Assembly: GCF_040436345.1 (NCBI RefSeq)
Contig: NC_133230.1
Span: 8,019,297 to 8,083,296 of the forward strand
Length of the DNA: 64,000 nucleotides
Source of the DNA: Pagrus major
Lineage: Eukaryota; Chordata; Actinopteri; Spariformes; Sparidae
Reading direction: 5' to 3'
The notes under the pieces were generated by a model. It had not been told where the DNA came from. It saw only the letters and a list, made by a program, of their open reading frames with translations, and ran no database searches. Each line of letters starts with the position of its first letter. The stretch's first letter is position 1. Position numbers and translations under genes: made by a program. Below, piece by piece: positions 19,510 through 29,920 of this stretch.

Positions 19510-21401
19510 ATGCATGTGTTCGGGGTCTGGCGTGTGCTGTGTGTGCTTGGTTTGGTGGGTGCATCACTGTGTGGGAATGAGGTGGAGTATGAAGGGAACT
19601 ACGCCGACAGCTATGACAACGAGATCTCTCAGGACCAGCAGGGGGGTGAGTTTTGTTTATTTATCCTTTTGTCTCTTTTATTCCCTGCTTGTTTGTACAG
19701 ATGGCTCATTGTGAAGAATCAGCTGCCATGCCGGATTTCACTAAGCCAATAAAATAAGTCTTATGTGTTTTGATTAAAAATTCACCAGCAGACACTGATT
19801 TGTTTGTTTCCTTTAGTTAAGTAAAGGTGTCCTGCAGGCGTCTATTCTTGGTGCACTTCTATTCACTACATGAGCCTTGCTCCCACCAAACTGTTTGGCT
19901 CAGTTCAGTTCACATTTTGTTAAACATATGAACAGTTCTTTTTGCCTTTCCATTATCTTAAATTGTGGATGTTACCAAAATAATGAAAAGCTTGTTTCCT
20001 TGTTGTATTAACCAACCACACTTGTGTGCCGTATAGCTGCAAGTAGCGAGTGTGAAGCAATGCAAACCGGATCTCACATTTAGGTACAGTTACCACAGGT
20101 TATGTACAGTTCAAAGGTTACTATACTGAAAATACATTGGTGGAAACAAGGCATAAAAATACATCTGTGCCGGTCCACGTTGTAATGTACATTTTTATGC
20201 AGATGATGCCATTTTTAGCTGTCATGGAAGTGATTTGCGTTTTACTTCATTTATCTTAAAAATTCCCAAACTATCGTTGCTTTCTGATAACATCAAAACA
20301 GAGTAAGTGTAATGTCAGGTGACAGGTTATTCAAACTTTAACGCATGTTCAAAAAGAGCTAGGGAAAGCTAGTTTTAATGGTATTGCTTGTAAGAAAAGT
20401 TGATTTTTAAGTCTCATTCCCAACTTGTCAAAAACTGACTTCTTGGGATGGCAGCCAGTCGATGCACAGTACCAAATGATCAGTAATCCTTTCATCTTCC
20501 AAAACCTTCTTTATTACCCTACTGCAACTGTGAAATACATTCTGAAGAATATCAGTGTTGTTAATACGATTGTTCCAATTTTTTTTTTTTTTTTGTTCTT
20601 CCACTGTACCAACATTTAAGATCTTGTAAGTATTTTATGATATGTGCAATGAAGTTACACTGTATTATAACATGTAACCAAGTTAAATAATATTTCATAT
20701 TTGTTATTTTTTTGGTAACTTTTGGTATTTGATAATAACTTATCAACTGACAGTGGGACTTGTATAATTAATACTCCCTGTGGTATTTGTCAACAGGGGA
20801 AACTCCAACCACCCCATGCCAGACTTTAGACTTTTCCCGCTGGGACAAGCTGTTCATCGCTCTCGAGAACTCCCACATGAGGCAGAACATGCTGCTGGAC
20901 TCTCTTGAGCAATGTTGTGGAGGAATGTCCTCTCTTAGGACGCAGGTGGACAGGCTAGCTCAGGGAACATGCCAGCAGTGTCTACCCAGCCTGGAGTCAG
21001 TGTGCAGGGCGCAAGCGGAGCAGGCGAGAGTCAGGCTGCAGCAAGGCTTGGTGGAGCTCAGACAGGAGGAAGCAGCAAGGCAGAGGAGCTTGAACGCTAC
21101 CTTGCAGCAGCTCCTGCACAGTAGCCATGAAGGTAACGCTCGGCTGAAGCGGCTGGAGGAAACATCAGGACCATCAGACAGCAGGTTCGGGCACCAACCA
21201 ACGCAGAGACCGGGAGGTTTAGGGGGGATGAAGTCATTCCCATCTCTCCTGAAGGAACAGGAGGTGACTTCACCAACGGACATGGCCACAATGGAAATGG
21301 CCCTGGTTGCCATAGCAACAGAGCTTCAGAAGGTTCACCTGCAGCTGAGCAAAGTGATCGAGCAGGCAGGAACAATGAGGAAGGACAGAGGAGACACATG
21401 A
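19510..21401 (+). CDS. PTX3-like protein with the N-terminal domain only
   Basis: Two exons, 19510-19645 and 20797-21401, joined in phase 1, give 246 residues. Residues 1-22 form a signal peptide (MHVFGVWRVLCVLGLVGASLCG). The acidic stretch after it and the core WDKLFIALENSHMRQNMLL match human PTX3 (WDKLFIMLENSQMRERMLL). The exon 1/2 junction after about 45 residues also matches PTX3. Exon 2 is coiled-coil-like with several Cys (EQCCGG, GTCQQC), which in PTX3 mediate oligomers. PTX3 is a secreted pattern-recognition protein; its third exon encodes the pentraxin domain that binds C1q and microbes. Here the frame ends at TGA 21399-21401, followed by poly(A) signals, and no pentraxin exon was found anywhere in the window. 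It is either a truncated paralogue, a decoy-type secreted coiled coil, or a decaying gene. The open frame is intact. Confidence 0.82.
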
Positions 21402-21421
21402 ATTGCCCACAGGGAAAAAAT

Positions 21422-21531
21422 AATAAAAGATAAGCTGGGGACACTCCAGCGATAACGATTTTGCACATACTCATTTTTAAGGGCCTTTTTTTAAAAAATA
21501 CGTGAGCTCGTTTATTTCTGGTGACAATAAA
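21422..21531 (+). terminator. Poly(A) signals of the PTX3-like gene
   Basis: AATAAA occurs at 21422-21427 and again at 21526-21531, 21 and 125 bases after the stop codon. Their closeness supports a transcript that ends here, without a third exon. Confidence 0.65.
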
Positions 21532-23900
21532 TTTAGATGTACCGTAAATGTTGTGGGTTCACTTTAATGAATAAAAGCTTAATAAACAACCTAATCAGCC
21601 TCATGGAAAGGTTTCCTCCCTCCTCCTACACAGCAATCAACTCATTTACAGAGCTAATGTTTTCATGCACATGCCTACACTTTCATCTGTCTGACTCATG
21701 TGCATGAACACTATCCTTTCCTGCATGTGCCAGAGTTGACACCACCACTACTACCTCAGTGTTTGTGTAGTTGTGGTGATGTCTGCAAATACCCACAACC
21801 GCAAGAAAGTGTGTGAAAGGTTTTGGAATGTGTTTTAATTGTGGGCAGGTCTCACCCTCTCATTAGCTGCTTTAAAGGTCTGTACGCTAAGAGAAAGTGA
21901 CTTACGATCCCCTGACTGTTTATGATTTATGAAATCCTGCCAGAGCCATTAAGCTGCCGCCCATCCCTCCTGCAGCCGCACACACACAATCATTCATTGT
22001 TATGAACCCACACGGTGGCTGGTGTTGATTGGAGGTACTTTCCATGTTTTTTACAGTCATCATTCATTTTTAAAAGTGTTTATATTTTTGTTTTGTGAAG
22101 TTTTGTGAGAGTTGGAAGGGAAATTCGACAAATGAGAAACCAGAAAGAGCGAGAAAGAGAGAAAAATCAGTGATTAGTACATTTACTCAATCACTCTACT
22201 TAAGTATAATTCTGAGATACTTCACTTGAGTATTTCCACCTCTATTTCCAAACTTATAATGTGTTTTAGAGTGCCTTTTAATTATAAACAATTATAAATA
22301 TTCAATAAGTGGTCATTGTTTGCTTTAAGTAAAGTGAAAAAAATATATATTAAGACAACATGCCGTGAAACAGACATTATACTAATAAAATATAGTTCAT
22401 AAAGAATTATAGAAATTGGTGTGATAATGATTATTCTTATGATTATTCTTATAAAGAATTCTGAATATTGATGAGTGCTTATAACTATAATATTATAGAG
22501 CTATATATATATATATAAGTATGTTCATAATGCATTATAATGCATTATAGACATGGACGTCACCGTGTTACCTAACCAGTATTTATAGCTGTCAGATAAA
22601 CGCCATGGATTAAAAAAGTTCAACATTTTCCTCTACAAAGTAATAAAGTAGTATGTAATATGGAGCGGCAATAATGGAAGTAAGGTAAAAGTCTTAAGAC
22701 GCGCTTCACTAAATGTACGTAATGACTTTCCACCGCTGAGCAAAGTGTTGCATCAAAAGAACATTTGAACCGTATGTGAGTTTAATTAGGCCAGCGCACT
22801 GACATCACACAAGTATTCCCACTAATGAAAGGCTTACAGCCGAAGCATGAATGCATACTTTGTGTAAGTGTGTGTGTGTGTGTGTGTGTGTGTGCACCTT
22901 TCCTTATAAATCTGTAGCGTAGTGGAGATTTTCATGCAAGATCAGATTTTTATATTTACATTTTTTCTGGCCTATTTTTTAAATGTCTGAACTAACAAGG
23001 AGGATGGAGTAATAAACATAGTAGCTATAGCTCATGTCCAGACTGCCAACAACACCTGTTTCAACACAGTATCCACACACGCACACATACACGCAGGTGG
23101 TACTTGTTTTCATTAAAAGTCTCCATCTGTGCTGTGTGTGATTTATCGTATCATCTCATTTTTTTAAATTTTGTTTTTGCTTCATTCATTTTTGAACCTG
23201 ACAAAAAGAAAAACAGGAGGCTAATGATGAGGAAAATACAAGAGGAGAGACCCAGAAAGTGACGGTACTTATGTGTCTGACAGGTAGTTATTAGACGTAA
23301 TGACTGCTCCCCTCGCACAGAACAGTGTTTTTACCAGCCAGCTGGCTAGACGCGGCACAACACCCAGCTGCCATCAGCCTCGCTTTCTGCCCCGGCTTCC
23401 TTCTCTTTCATCTCCGTTTCGTCATCTGCCATCACTCTCCTTTCTCCCCCTGCTTCTTATCTGTATGCCAATCCCATCATCTCCTCTCCCTCTGCCCCCA
23501 TTTATCTTCCACTGATTGTGTGTCTTGCTCTTCTCTCCTTCCTCCCATCCCCTGTTTTTCCTCTCTCTCTCGCCAGCAGTTGAATAGATGGCATCAATCC
23601 TTGGCTAACCCTCAGCTGGCTGGTAAGAATGACTGTTGTGAAATGTAGCCAATGTACGCACACACGACGCACACTCACTCTTACGGAGGCGAGATACTGA
23701 TTACAAGTGGCTTCAAGAATGTGTTTGAGAGATTTTAATATCACATCACAGGTACTGGAACAGACGACAACAATATTGGCACTTTCCCAAAAGCAAAGAG
23801 GACAATACAAAATAGATAAAGCTCCAATAAACATTTAGCAGTCTCTTATGTACACTGGAAACAATCTCATGAGGTGACGGGAAGAGATGGAGGCGGTGTG
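21532..23900. other. Spacer between the PTX3-like gene and slc35g2
   Basis: No exon was recognised on either strand, and in particular no pentraxin motif. The stretch holds a common teleost repeat (22177-22741), a (GT)n tract at about 22868-22893, and a CT-rich patch at 23385-23580. On the minus strand an ATTAAA variant poly(A) signal at 23734-23739 could serve slc35g2. Confidence 0.5.
22177..22741. repeat. Teleost dispersed repeat with inverted ends (GTACATTTACTCAA family)
   Basis: The left end reads GTACATTTACTCAATCACTC then TACTTAAGTATAATTCTGAG. The right end, ACTAAATGTACGTAATGACT followed by TTCCACC, resembles the inverted partner (GGTGGAAAGTCATTACGTAC). This matches a very common fish non-autonomous repeat. 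The interior contains AT-rich runs including (TA)n at about 22500-22516. Exact ends are uncertain. Confidence 0.55.
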
Positions 23901-23909
23901 AAGAGAAGT

Positions 23910-25274
23910 CTATTTAATGGGTGAGTCCAGAATCTCCTCATACTCCTCCCTCTGGCGGCGCCCTGCCCCGCGGGAGGGTAGCAGCTTCATCGCCACCAGC
24001 CAACCGACGCTCAGTATGACCATCACGTTCCCGACGACCTCCGGCGCAGTGGGAGCCAACGGCAGCACGGCCAGATGCAGCAGCATGGCGACAGGTATCT
24101 CCAGGCTCTGAGAGGCGGAGACCAAAGCCGGGTGGAGTCGTGTGAGGGCGTGCGTCATACCCAGGAAGGCGGCAACCGAGCAGGCGACCAGGCCAAGGAC
24201 GAGACCCCAGGCTTGGGCACTTGTAGGCCAGGACCAGCCCTCCTGGAGCAGAACCAAGGAGGCCGGGGCGAGCAGGCAGCCCGTCCAGCTGACTGTGAAC
24301 AAAGCCGTGCCCACTCCCACCCTCTCCTTCAGGGAGCGATACCCGACCAGCGCCAGAGCCATCCACAGCCCTGCGAGAGCCGCGAGAGACCAGCCGAACG
24401 CACCCCTCCAGAACACAACTGGGTCGGTCGGTGCGTCTGAATTGCTCTCGTCATCTGTGGGAAGCAACACAAGCCCCAAACCGCACAGTCCTGCAGCTAA
24501 GGTGATCCCATCAGCCAATCCCAGCCTCTCCTCCAGGAGCAGGAAGGCCAGGGTCACCGACAGCGCCGTGGTTGCTAGGCGCCACATCGTTGTGCCATTT
24601 CCAGGAGAGACGAAGGTTAATGAGGAGTAGGCGCAGCAAAGGGAGAGAGAATAGGCGATGCCGTAGCAGAGGAGACGTAGGCGGTAGCCCTCTGGTCCAA
24701 AAGGGTTCTCCCCCCTGTGCAGTGGTACAGCCACAGACAGCAGCTGGACGATGGATCGAACCAAGAGCAGAAACAGGGGGCCCAGGCTGAAGCGTTCAGA
24801 GGCGAGGCGGGTCAGGACGATCAAACAGCCGTGAGCCAGCGCCGCACCAACCAGCCCCACCCAGGTGAGCCGGGACGCAGACACAGACGCCTCCCCGAAA
24901 CTGGCCAGCTGTTCCCCTACCCCTCTCCCTGACCCCTTTGCCCCTCTAGCTACCCCCTCGCCTCCATCTCCTCCCCCAGCAGCAGCAGCAGCCGGAGGTT
25001 TGCTGCTCGTGTCCTTGTCTTTGGAGCCAAACAGAGTCAATGGCCACTTCTTGGACTCCGTCAACTGTTTCTTGTCTGACGTCTCCTCCAGGAAGGAGCC
25101 AAAGTCCTCAAAAGATGGAGCATCGTCGTAGCCTTCGTCCCCAGGTTGGGGGAAGTGTGTGTGCACCCCAGGTTGAGGGGAGTAGGGGGTGTGCGTGGCG
25201 TATTTGGCAGTGACAGTGTGAGGGTGGATCTTTACTCTCTTCTTAGAGCTGCCCAGGAGGTGAGTTGACTCCAT
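23910..25274 (-). CDS. slc35g2: SLC35G2 (TMEM22), EamA/DMT-type multi-pass membrane protein
   Basis: One uninterrupted coding exon, 454 residues. The N-terminal KKRVKIHPHTV, the QPGDEGYDD stretch and the exact C-terminal EILDSPIK identify SLC35G2. From about residue 137 there are ten hydrophobic segments in two EamA repeats (LTWVGLVGAALAHGCLIVLT first; CAYSSLTFVSPGNGTTMWR after the fourth; the second repeat runs to LSVGWLVAMKLL). The family belongs to the nucleotide-sugar/drug-metabolite transporter clan, but the substrate of SLC35G2 is not established. An Ala/Gly-rich insert (PPAAAAAGGGDGGEG, around residues 93-107) makes the cytosolic N-terminus longer than in human (454 versus about 412 residues). 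A 3' splice site on the minus strand (CCCTCGCAG then GTCTTC, exon beginning at 25294) shows that at least one non-coding 5' exon lies upstream. The gene faces the PTX3-like gene tail to tail. Confidence 0.96.
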   Translation of the reverse strand: MESTHLLGSSKKRVKIHPHTVTAKYATHTPYSPQPGVHTHFPQPGDEGYDDAPSFEDFGSFLEETSDKKQLTESKKWPLTLFGSKDKDTSSKPPAAAAAGGGDGGEGVARGAKGSGRGVGEQLASFGEASVSASRLTWVGLVGAALAHGCLIVLTRLASERFSLGPLFLLLVRSIVQLLSVAVPLHRGENPFGPEGYRLRLLCYGIAYSLSLCCAYSSLTFVSPGNGTTMWRLATTALSVTLAFLLLEERLGLADGITLAAGLCGLGLVLLPTDDESNSDAPTDPVVFWRGAFGWSLAALAGLWMALALVGYRSLKERVGVGTALFTVSWTGCLLAPASLVLLQEGWSWPTSAQAWGLVLGLVACSVAAFLGMTHALTRLHPALVSASQSLEIPVAMLLHLAVLPLAPTAPEVVGNVMVILSVGWLVAMKLLPSRGAGRRQREEYEEILDSPIK

Positions 25275-28200
25275 TTTTAAACCTCAATGAAGACCTGCGA
25301 GGGAGGAGAAAGGACACTTTTAGAGCCACATACAACATAAATTTTACACAAACGTTACCTCTCTCTACTTTCACCCTCCAGCAGCCTCTCTCTCTGGGAT
25401 GTTGCCTGATATCTCATATATCTTTAATATCCCAGATAATAATAGCAGGAGATGTGACTCACATCTTCCCATGTGCCCCGCATGTTTGGCGGGGGATGCA
25501 CGTAAGCACTGCCCGTCTGAGCAATCACAAGTTTAATTGTTTTTTCTATGTGATGAGAGTTCACATTGAGTTCATTTTAGCGGAATCATACAGAACCAGA
25601 ACGACAGATTAGCAAAGCCATTACTGCTCCTTTTAGTCTTCTTAGACACCGCAACCTTGAAGGGGGGGTTAGAGATTGCTGGCAATGACAGTTACATAAG
25701 GAAGTGCTGACTGCCTCATTTGTCTTTTATCTCTCTGTGTCTAACTATGTTTTCTGCCTCTGTCTTCTTCCTTTTCTCTACACATTCATGCACGGAAAAT
25801 CAGAACTATAATAGTCTATGAATTGTGCATCCCATGTCTCATCTAATCTCTCCTTCTCCTTTCTTCTCTCCGTCTCTTCAACTTTTCCCTTCAAGGTCCT
25901 CCCGCTCCACGGATGACTAACCTATTACCGACGTAGTAACAGCCCTCTGCAGCAGAACAATATGGTCATGCAGGTGCTGTATGGCACACTGCTGCATTTC
26001 AGCTCGTAAAACTCTCAGCAGTCCACCGGTTTCTCTGGGAACGGGGAACACTTTCACACGGTGTAATGTTTATTTTTCATGTAAAGCCATATGGAGCATA
26101 GTGCTCAGTTATTTCCCAGGAGCTGCAAAGTAAGCCATTACCCAACAGTAATTTGGCCTCTTTTCTTGTCTATATTGAAATTTAAAAAAGCCATATATAC
26201 GTACAATAACTGTACAAGCATGTCCTCTGTGGACTCTGACAGTGTTTGCACTCTGTAGAATTGCTTTGAACAGAAATAAAAACATTGGCTTTTTCTTGCA
26301 ATAGTTCTTATGAACTGAATGCGACACAACCACAGCAAACGAACCACATCGTCACTTGACTTTTTGATATACTGTAGCTACACACACAATCTAAGTGGCC
26401 ATTCATACTTTAATCACAACATGTCAGCAATAATTCAATGGCAAGACTGACGCCTGCTTAACAGCCTGCATGAGCCACACAACACGCATCATGCAGAGCT
26501 TCGCCTATTTTTCCACGTCAAGCATGCAGTTCTCAACAAAAATAGACCTGAAAGTAATATATAGCTAGTCATACCAACATCTAACCAAATAAAATAGATG
26601 TGTTTTGACATTATTGCATGTTGATTTAAGTCAGTGTAAGCAAAACAAGGTCATAAACTTAGCATAATTGTGGATCTGAGCCATTGTGTGAAGCAGTTTT
26701 GTCCAAATGGAGGTTGTTGGGTAAAATGTGCCAGATGTTGGGGCAGGTTCAGCCAAAGGACTACTTTTTTTCATTGTTATGAAACCATCATAATTAGATA
26801 ACTTGTTATAATTTCCATGGGTACACAACAACCTGAGGTATATATAGTAACTATTATTAGAAACAATTACACTTTCATTTTGCAGCAAAATAATCAAATG
26901 TAAAAAGTGGCTCATCTTACCCCTTCGTCCTCTGCTTAGGCAGAACGGTGATATGATCTACATGCTAATGTCATCGTGCTAACATGCTAATTAAACACCT
27001 GAAACCAAAGTACTTTATCACATTAATGCAAAAGATATATATATAAAAAAAACAATGCTGCCACAAGACAGTCCTGCACATCGACTGCCAACACTGACCT
27101 CATACTGCCAGAGTTGTTCAGGGACACTACAATATAACCTGCATCTACTCTCTGACATCATCTTCTCATACCACCCAACTCTGACAATTCAAATACATGC
27201 CAGACAAAGTCACATTTTATCAGGCTAGTGAAACAGCTCTTCAGTTTCACTATATTTTTTCCTGCTCAGCCTAAAGGTCTGGATGAACGATCTGACTGCA
27301 GCAGTTTTAGCAGCTCGCTGCTGTTTCTCACACTCTCGGTGGTGCAGTCTGTTTGATTTGGTGGAAGCAGGAGGATGCGAGTGAATTTGTGGCCAGCTAG
27401 GAGGCCTTTACCCTCTCTGGAGGTGTCGAGTAGTCCCACGGATGAGCCTGAATTATAAACAGACAGGAGGGTCATGGTGTGGAGTGCTGTTTTAAATCAT
27501 AACATAACATCAATTATTTTAAGTAGGATATAAATACTTGTCTTTGAAAATATTGGTTTTGAGGAAATTGAACTTTTCAGCTTTAATGAATCCCTTCTTA
27601 AATCTCCAAAACTTGTAAATCTGTCCTGCGCTCAAACGATGAATCTGGACTGAATGAAACTGTGGCTTCGATTACACAACTTCTCAGCCCGCTGAATGAA
27701 GTAAAAAATAGCCACAGGCTTGAGTTTGCACTGGTGACATTTGAGAAGATGTAGTCATTCACTTCTCAAAGGTAGACGGAAAGAAAGAAGCCTGATCTGC
27801 TGCTCAGGAAGAGCAAAAAAGAGATCAAAACGTTCCTGTGTGACTCTTTGCTTCTCAGTCGGTAATATTTACGGCCGTGGATGATGCAGCCTACCTCTGC
27901 AATGCCGCTGCTGCTGCTCTCAAAAGCTTGTTTCACACCTTACACAACCCTAAAGTGAGCGGCTACGAGCCAACACCAAAAAAAGAAAAGAAAAGGTGAG
28001 CCCAGCAGCAGAAAAATCTAACTGTATGCTGTCCTCCTGGTGTATTTATATCCATCTTCTACTATATTTCATTTGACAAACATCCTCTAAAGACTCCCAT
28101 GCTTTTACGAGCAATAACATATTTGATATGGACTATTAACAGGCTAATCAATTTGTCACTGGTGCTCCTGAACAGCCTGAAAGCTTTATGCAGCTGTCAT

Positions 28201-28310
28201 ATCTTATTTATGTTTGTAGGTTACTGTGGAGGTAAATATATACATTAAAATTATATATTTATGTGGGTGGGTGTGTGTTCTTTGCTGAGGGTTACTGAAT
28301 GTTATGTAAA

Positions 28311-28311
<1 letters not shown>

Positions 28312-28367
<56 letters not shown>
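28312..28367. repeat. (GT)n microsatellite
   Basis: About 28 GT units. It is the first of four alternating-strand dinucleotide tracts in 1.25 kb. Confidence 0.95.
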
Positions 28368-28369
<2 letters not shown>

Positions 28370-28469
28370 AAGTCAGTGGGTGTCTGGCTGGAGATGTTAT
28401 TCTCAAGGTTATCTGGGTTCCTGAGTGATGCGCCCCAGTGACGCCAAGGGCTCACACACACTCTCACGC

Positions 28470-28474
<5 letters not shown>

Positions 28475-28510
<36 letters not shown>
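28475..28510. repeat. (CA)n microsatellite
   Basis: About 18 CA units, complementary to the flanking GT tracts, so an intronic transcript could fold back here. Confidence 0.95.
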
Positions 28511-28513
<3 letters not shown>

Positions 28514-28596
28514 GGAGGCAAACAGAGGGGTTGTGCAGCATTCGCACTCAAATTCAATAAAATTTCACAAAATAAATAAATATGGCATCATATCTC

Positions 28597-28640
28597 TGCT
28601 GGTCGCCTGCAAAGACCGCGGTTCGATCCCCGCCCCTGGC
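28597..28640 (+). repeat. Possible tRNA-derived SINE head (B-box only)
   Basis: GGTTCGATCCCCGCCCC matches the polymerase III B box (GGTTCGANNCC) and a T-arm. No acceptor stem, anticodon loop or A box could be folded, so this is not a tRNA gene. It probably is a fragment of a tRNA-derived SINE. Confidence 0.35.
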
Positions 28641-28687
28641 ACACTCTGTGAGGTGTTTTGCAGCATGTATCAAACAGCATGTGTGTG

Positions 28688-28690
<3 letters not shown>

Positions 28691-28740
<50 letters not shown>
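28691..28740. repeat. (GT)n microsatellite
   Basis: About 25 GT units, preceded by interrupted TG at 28679-28690. Confidence 0.95.
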
Positions 28741-28745
<5 letters not shown>

Positions 28746-29003
28746 TGTAGCCGACAATGACAGCCAGACCCGTGACCCATGACGAATTATTGAATGGAGA
28801 CAAGCGCGCACTCGCTTGCGCTCTGCATGCGCCCGCAGATCGGCACACGGTGGCTCAATCGATGAACCCCGACTGAGTCCTCAGACGGTTTTCCAAATCA
28901 GTCACCTACCACTGAATCTCGTGTTATAACTACATAATATATACATCCGATCAATAAACCACCAGGTGGATCGTTAATGGTGACACAGAAAGCCTCAGCT
29001 CAC

Positions 29004-29400
29004 CTGCTTTCCCGCAAACCAGCGGATCCCGCCGGGTTGAACTTCACTCTCGGTCAGCCTCAGTCATCAGCCGAGCATCTCCAAAAGCTCCATCACCTCT
29101 TCTTCTCCATGTCTTCTTCTCTGTCCTGCGGCAAGTCTCCTGCTCCTCCTCCTCCTACTCAAGGGCACCGCGACGGACGGACGCGCCTCTCAGCCCCGGC
29201 CCGACCGCGACACCTGCGGTCACCTCACCTCACTCAGCTCTGCGGGAGGAGACCGTGCGTTTTATGGCGACCTGCTGCCCGTCCATCCCTCTGTGCACTG
29301 ATACAGATGCTCCTCCTCAGCTCGGCCAGAGAGCGAGACAGAGAGAGAGAGAGAGAGAGACAGAGACAGAGAGTGAGAGGGCGCGAGAAGAGGGGGACTA
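29004..29400 (-). promoter_or_regulatory. Probable promoter and non-coding first exon of slc35g2
   Basis: The segment is CpG-rich, with GCACCGCGACGGACGGACGC around 29165-29184, against AT-rich surroundings. On the minus strand it ends in a good 5' splice site, AAAGCAG|GTGAGC, with the last exon base at 29004. It lies 3.7 kb upstream of the slc35g2 coding exon, which starts at a 3' splice site. A (GA)n run at about 29336-29362 may mark the upstream edge. The transcription start is not determinable by eye; 29250-29350 is likely. Confidence 0.55.
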
Positions 29401-29485
29401 ATCATAACGTCTGAGCATGCGTGACATGCACTGAACACCAGCACTACACACCCCTAATCATTGTGTCATTGTATGTTATCTGTCA

Positions 29486-29488
<3 letters not shown>

Positions 29489-29552
<64 letters not shown>
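29489..29552. repeat. (GT)n microsatellite
   Basis: About 32 GT units, just upstream of the proposed slc35g2 promoter. Confidence 0.95.
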
Positions 29553-29555
<3 letters not shown>

Positions 29556-29589
29556 TATATATATTTTTTTTCATAACCTAATAAACAAG

Positions 29590-29920
29590 CTGTTCCAATG
29601 TTTTGCCAGTTTGGTTTGGATCAACTTGACTGGTCTGCAGGGAGCCCAGACCTCAACCCCATCCAACACCTTCGGCATGAACTGGATAAATGAGTCAGTC
29701 GGCCACATCGCCCAACTTCTTTGGCTGACCTCATTAATGCTCTCATGGCTGCTTGGCTACTAATCCCGTGCTACCAGGTTACAAAATCTTGTGGAAAGCC
29801 TTCACGGAAAAGATGAGGCTGTTACAGCAGCATCTTTGGTTTTGGAATAATATGTCAACTGTTATAGATAGATATTATGTTTGGGTGTCCGTCCACTGAC
29901 CTTGGCTATGTAATGGCTAT
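29590..29920 (+). mobile_element. Degraded Tc1/mariner transposase 3' end
   Basis: The plus strand around 29628-29690 translates to LDWSAGSPDLNPIQHLRHEL, the conserved Tc1-like SPDLNPIE region that carries the third catalytic acid. It is followed by remnants of LTNALMA and QNLVESLHG. The tail near 29880-29915 (GGTGTCCGTCCACTGACCTT) resembles the usual 3' end of this fish family. The catalytic Glu position reads Gln and the frame is broken, so it is a dead fragment without its 5' part. Confidence 0.8.

Larger units (their letters stand above)
25295..29003 (-). other. Probable 5' UTR intron of slc35g2
   Basis: Bounded by an acceptor at 25295-25296 and a strong donor (CAG|GTGAGC) at 29003 on the minus strand, this 3.7-kb stretch holds no coding exon. 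It contains three dinucleotide tracts at 28.3-28.74 kb and a tRNA-like B-box patch near 28618. The rest is AT-rich DNA without recognised features. Confidence 0.55.

Noticed and set aside
21402..23900. A third PTX3 exon encoding the pentraxin domain
   Set aside because: No frame of adequate length and no pentraxin motif (HxCxTW-type or FPMRS-like start) was found on the plus strand here or further along.
24142..24630. A 162-codon plus-strand open frame opposite slc35g2
   Set aside because: It is the GC-rich antisense shadow of the slc35g2 coding exon and has no recognisable domain.
28597..28668. Possible tRNA gene
   Set aside because: Only a B-box/T-arm-like segment is present; no acceptor stem pairing or anticodon arm could be built.
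28204..28848. Several open frames of 60-117 codons with long His-Thr or Cys-Val runs
   Set aside because: These are translations of (CA)n/(GT)n tracts, with no coding support.
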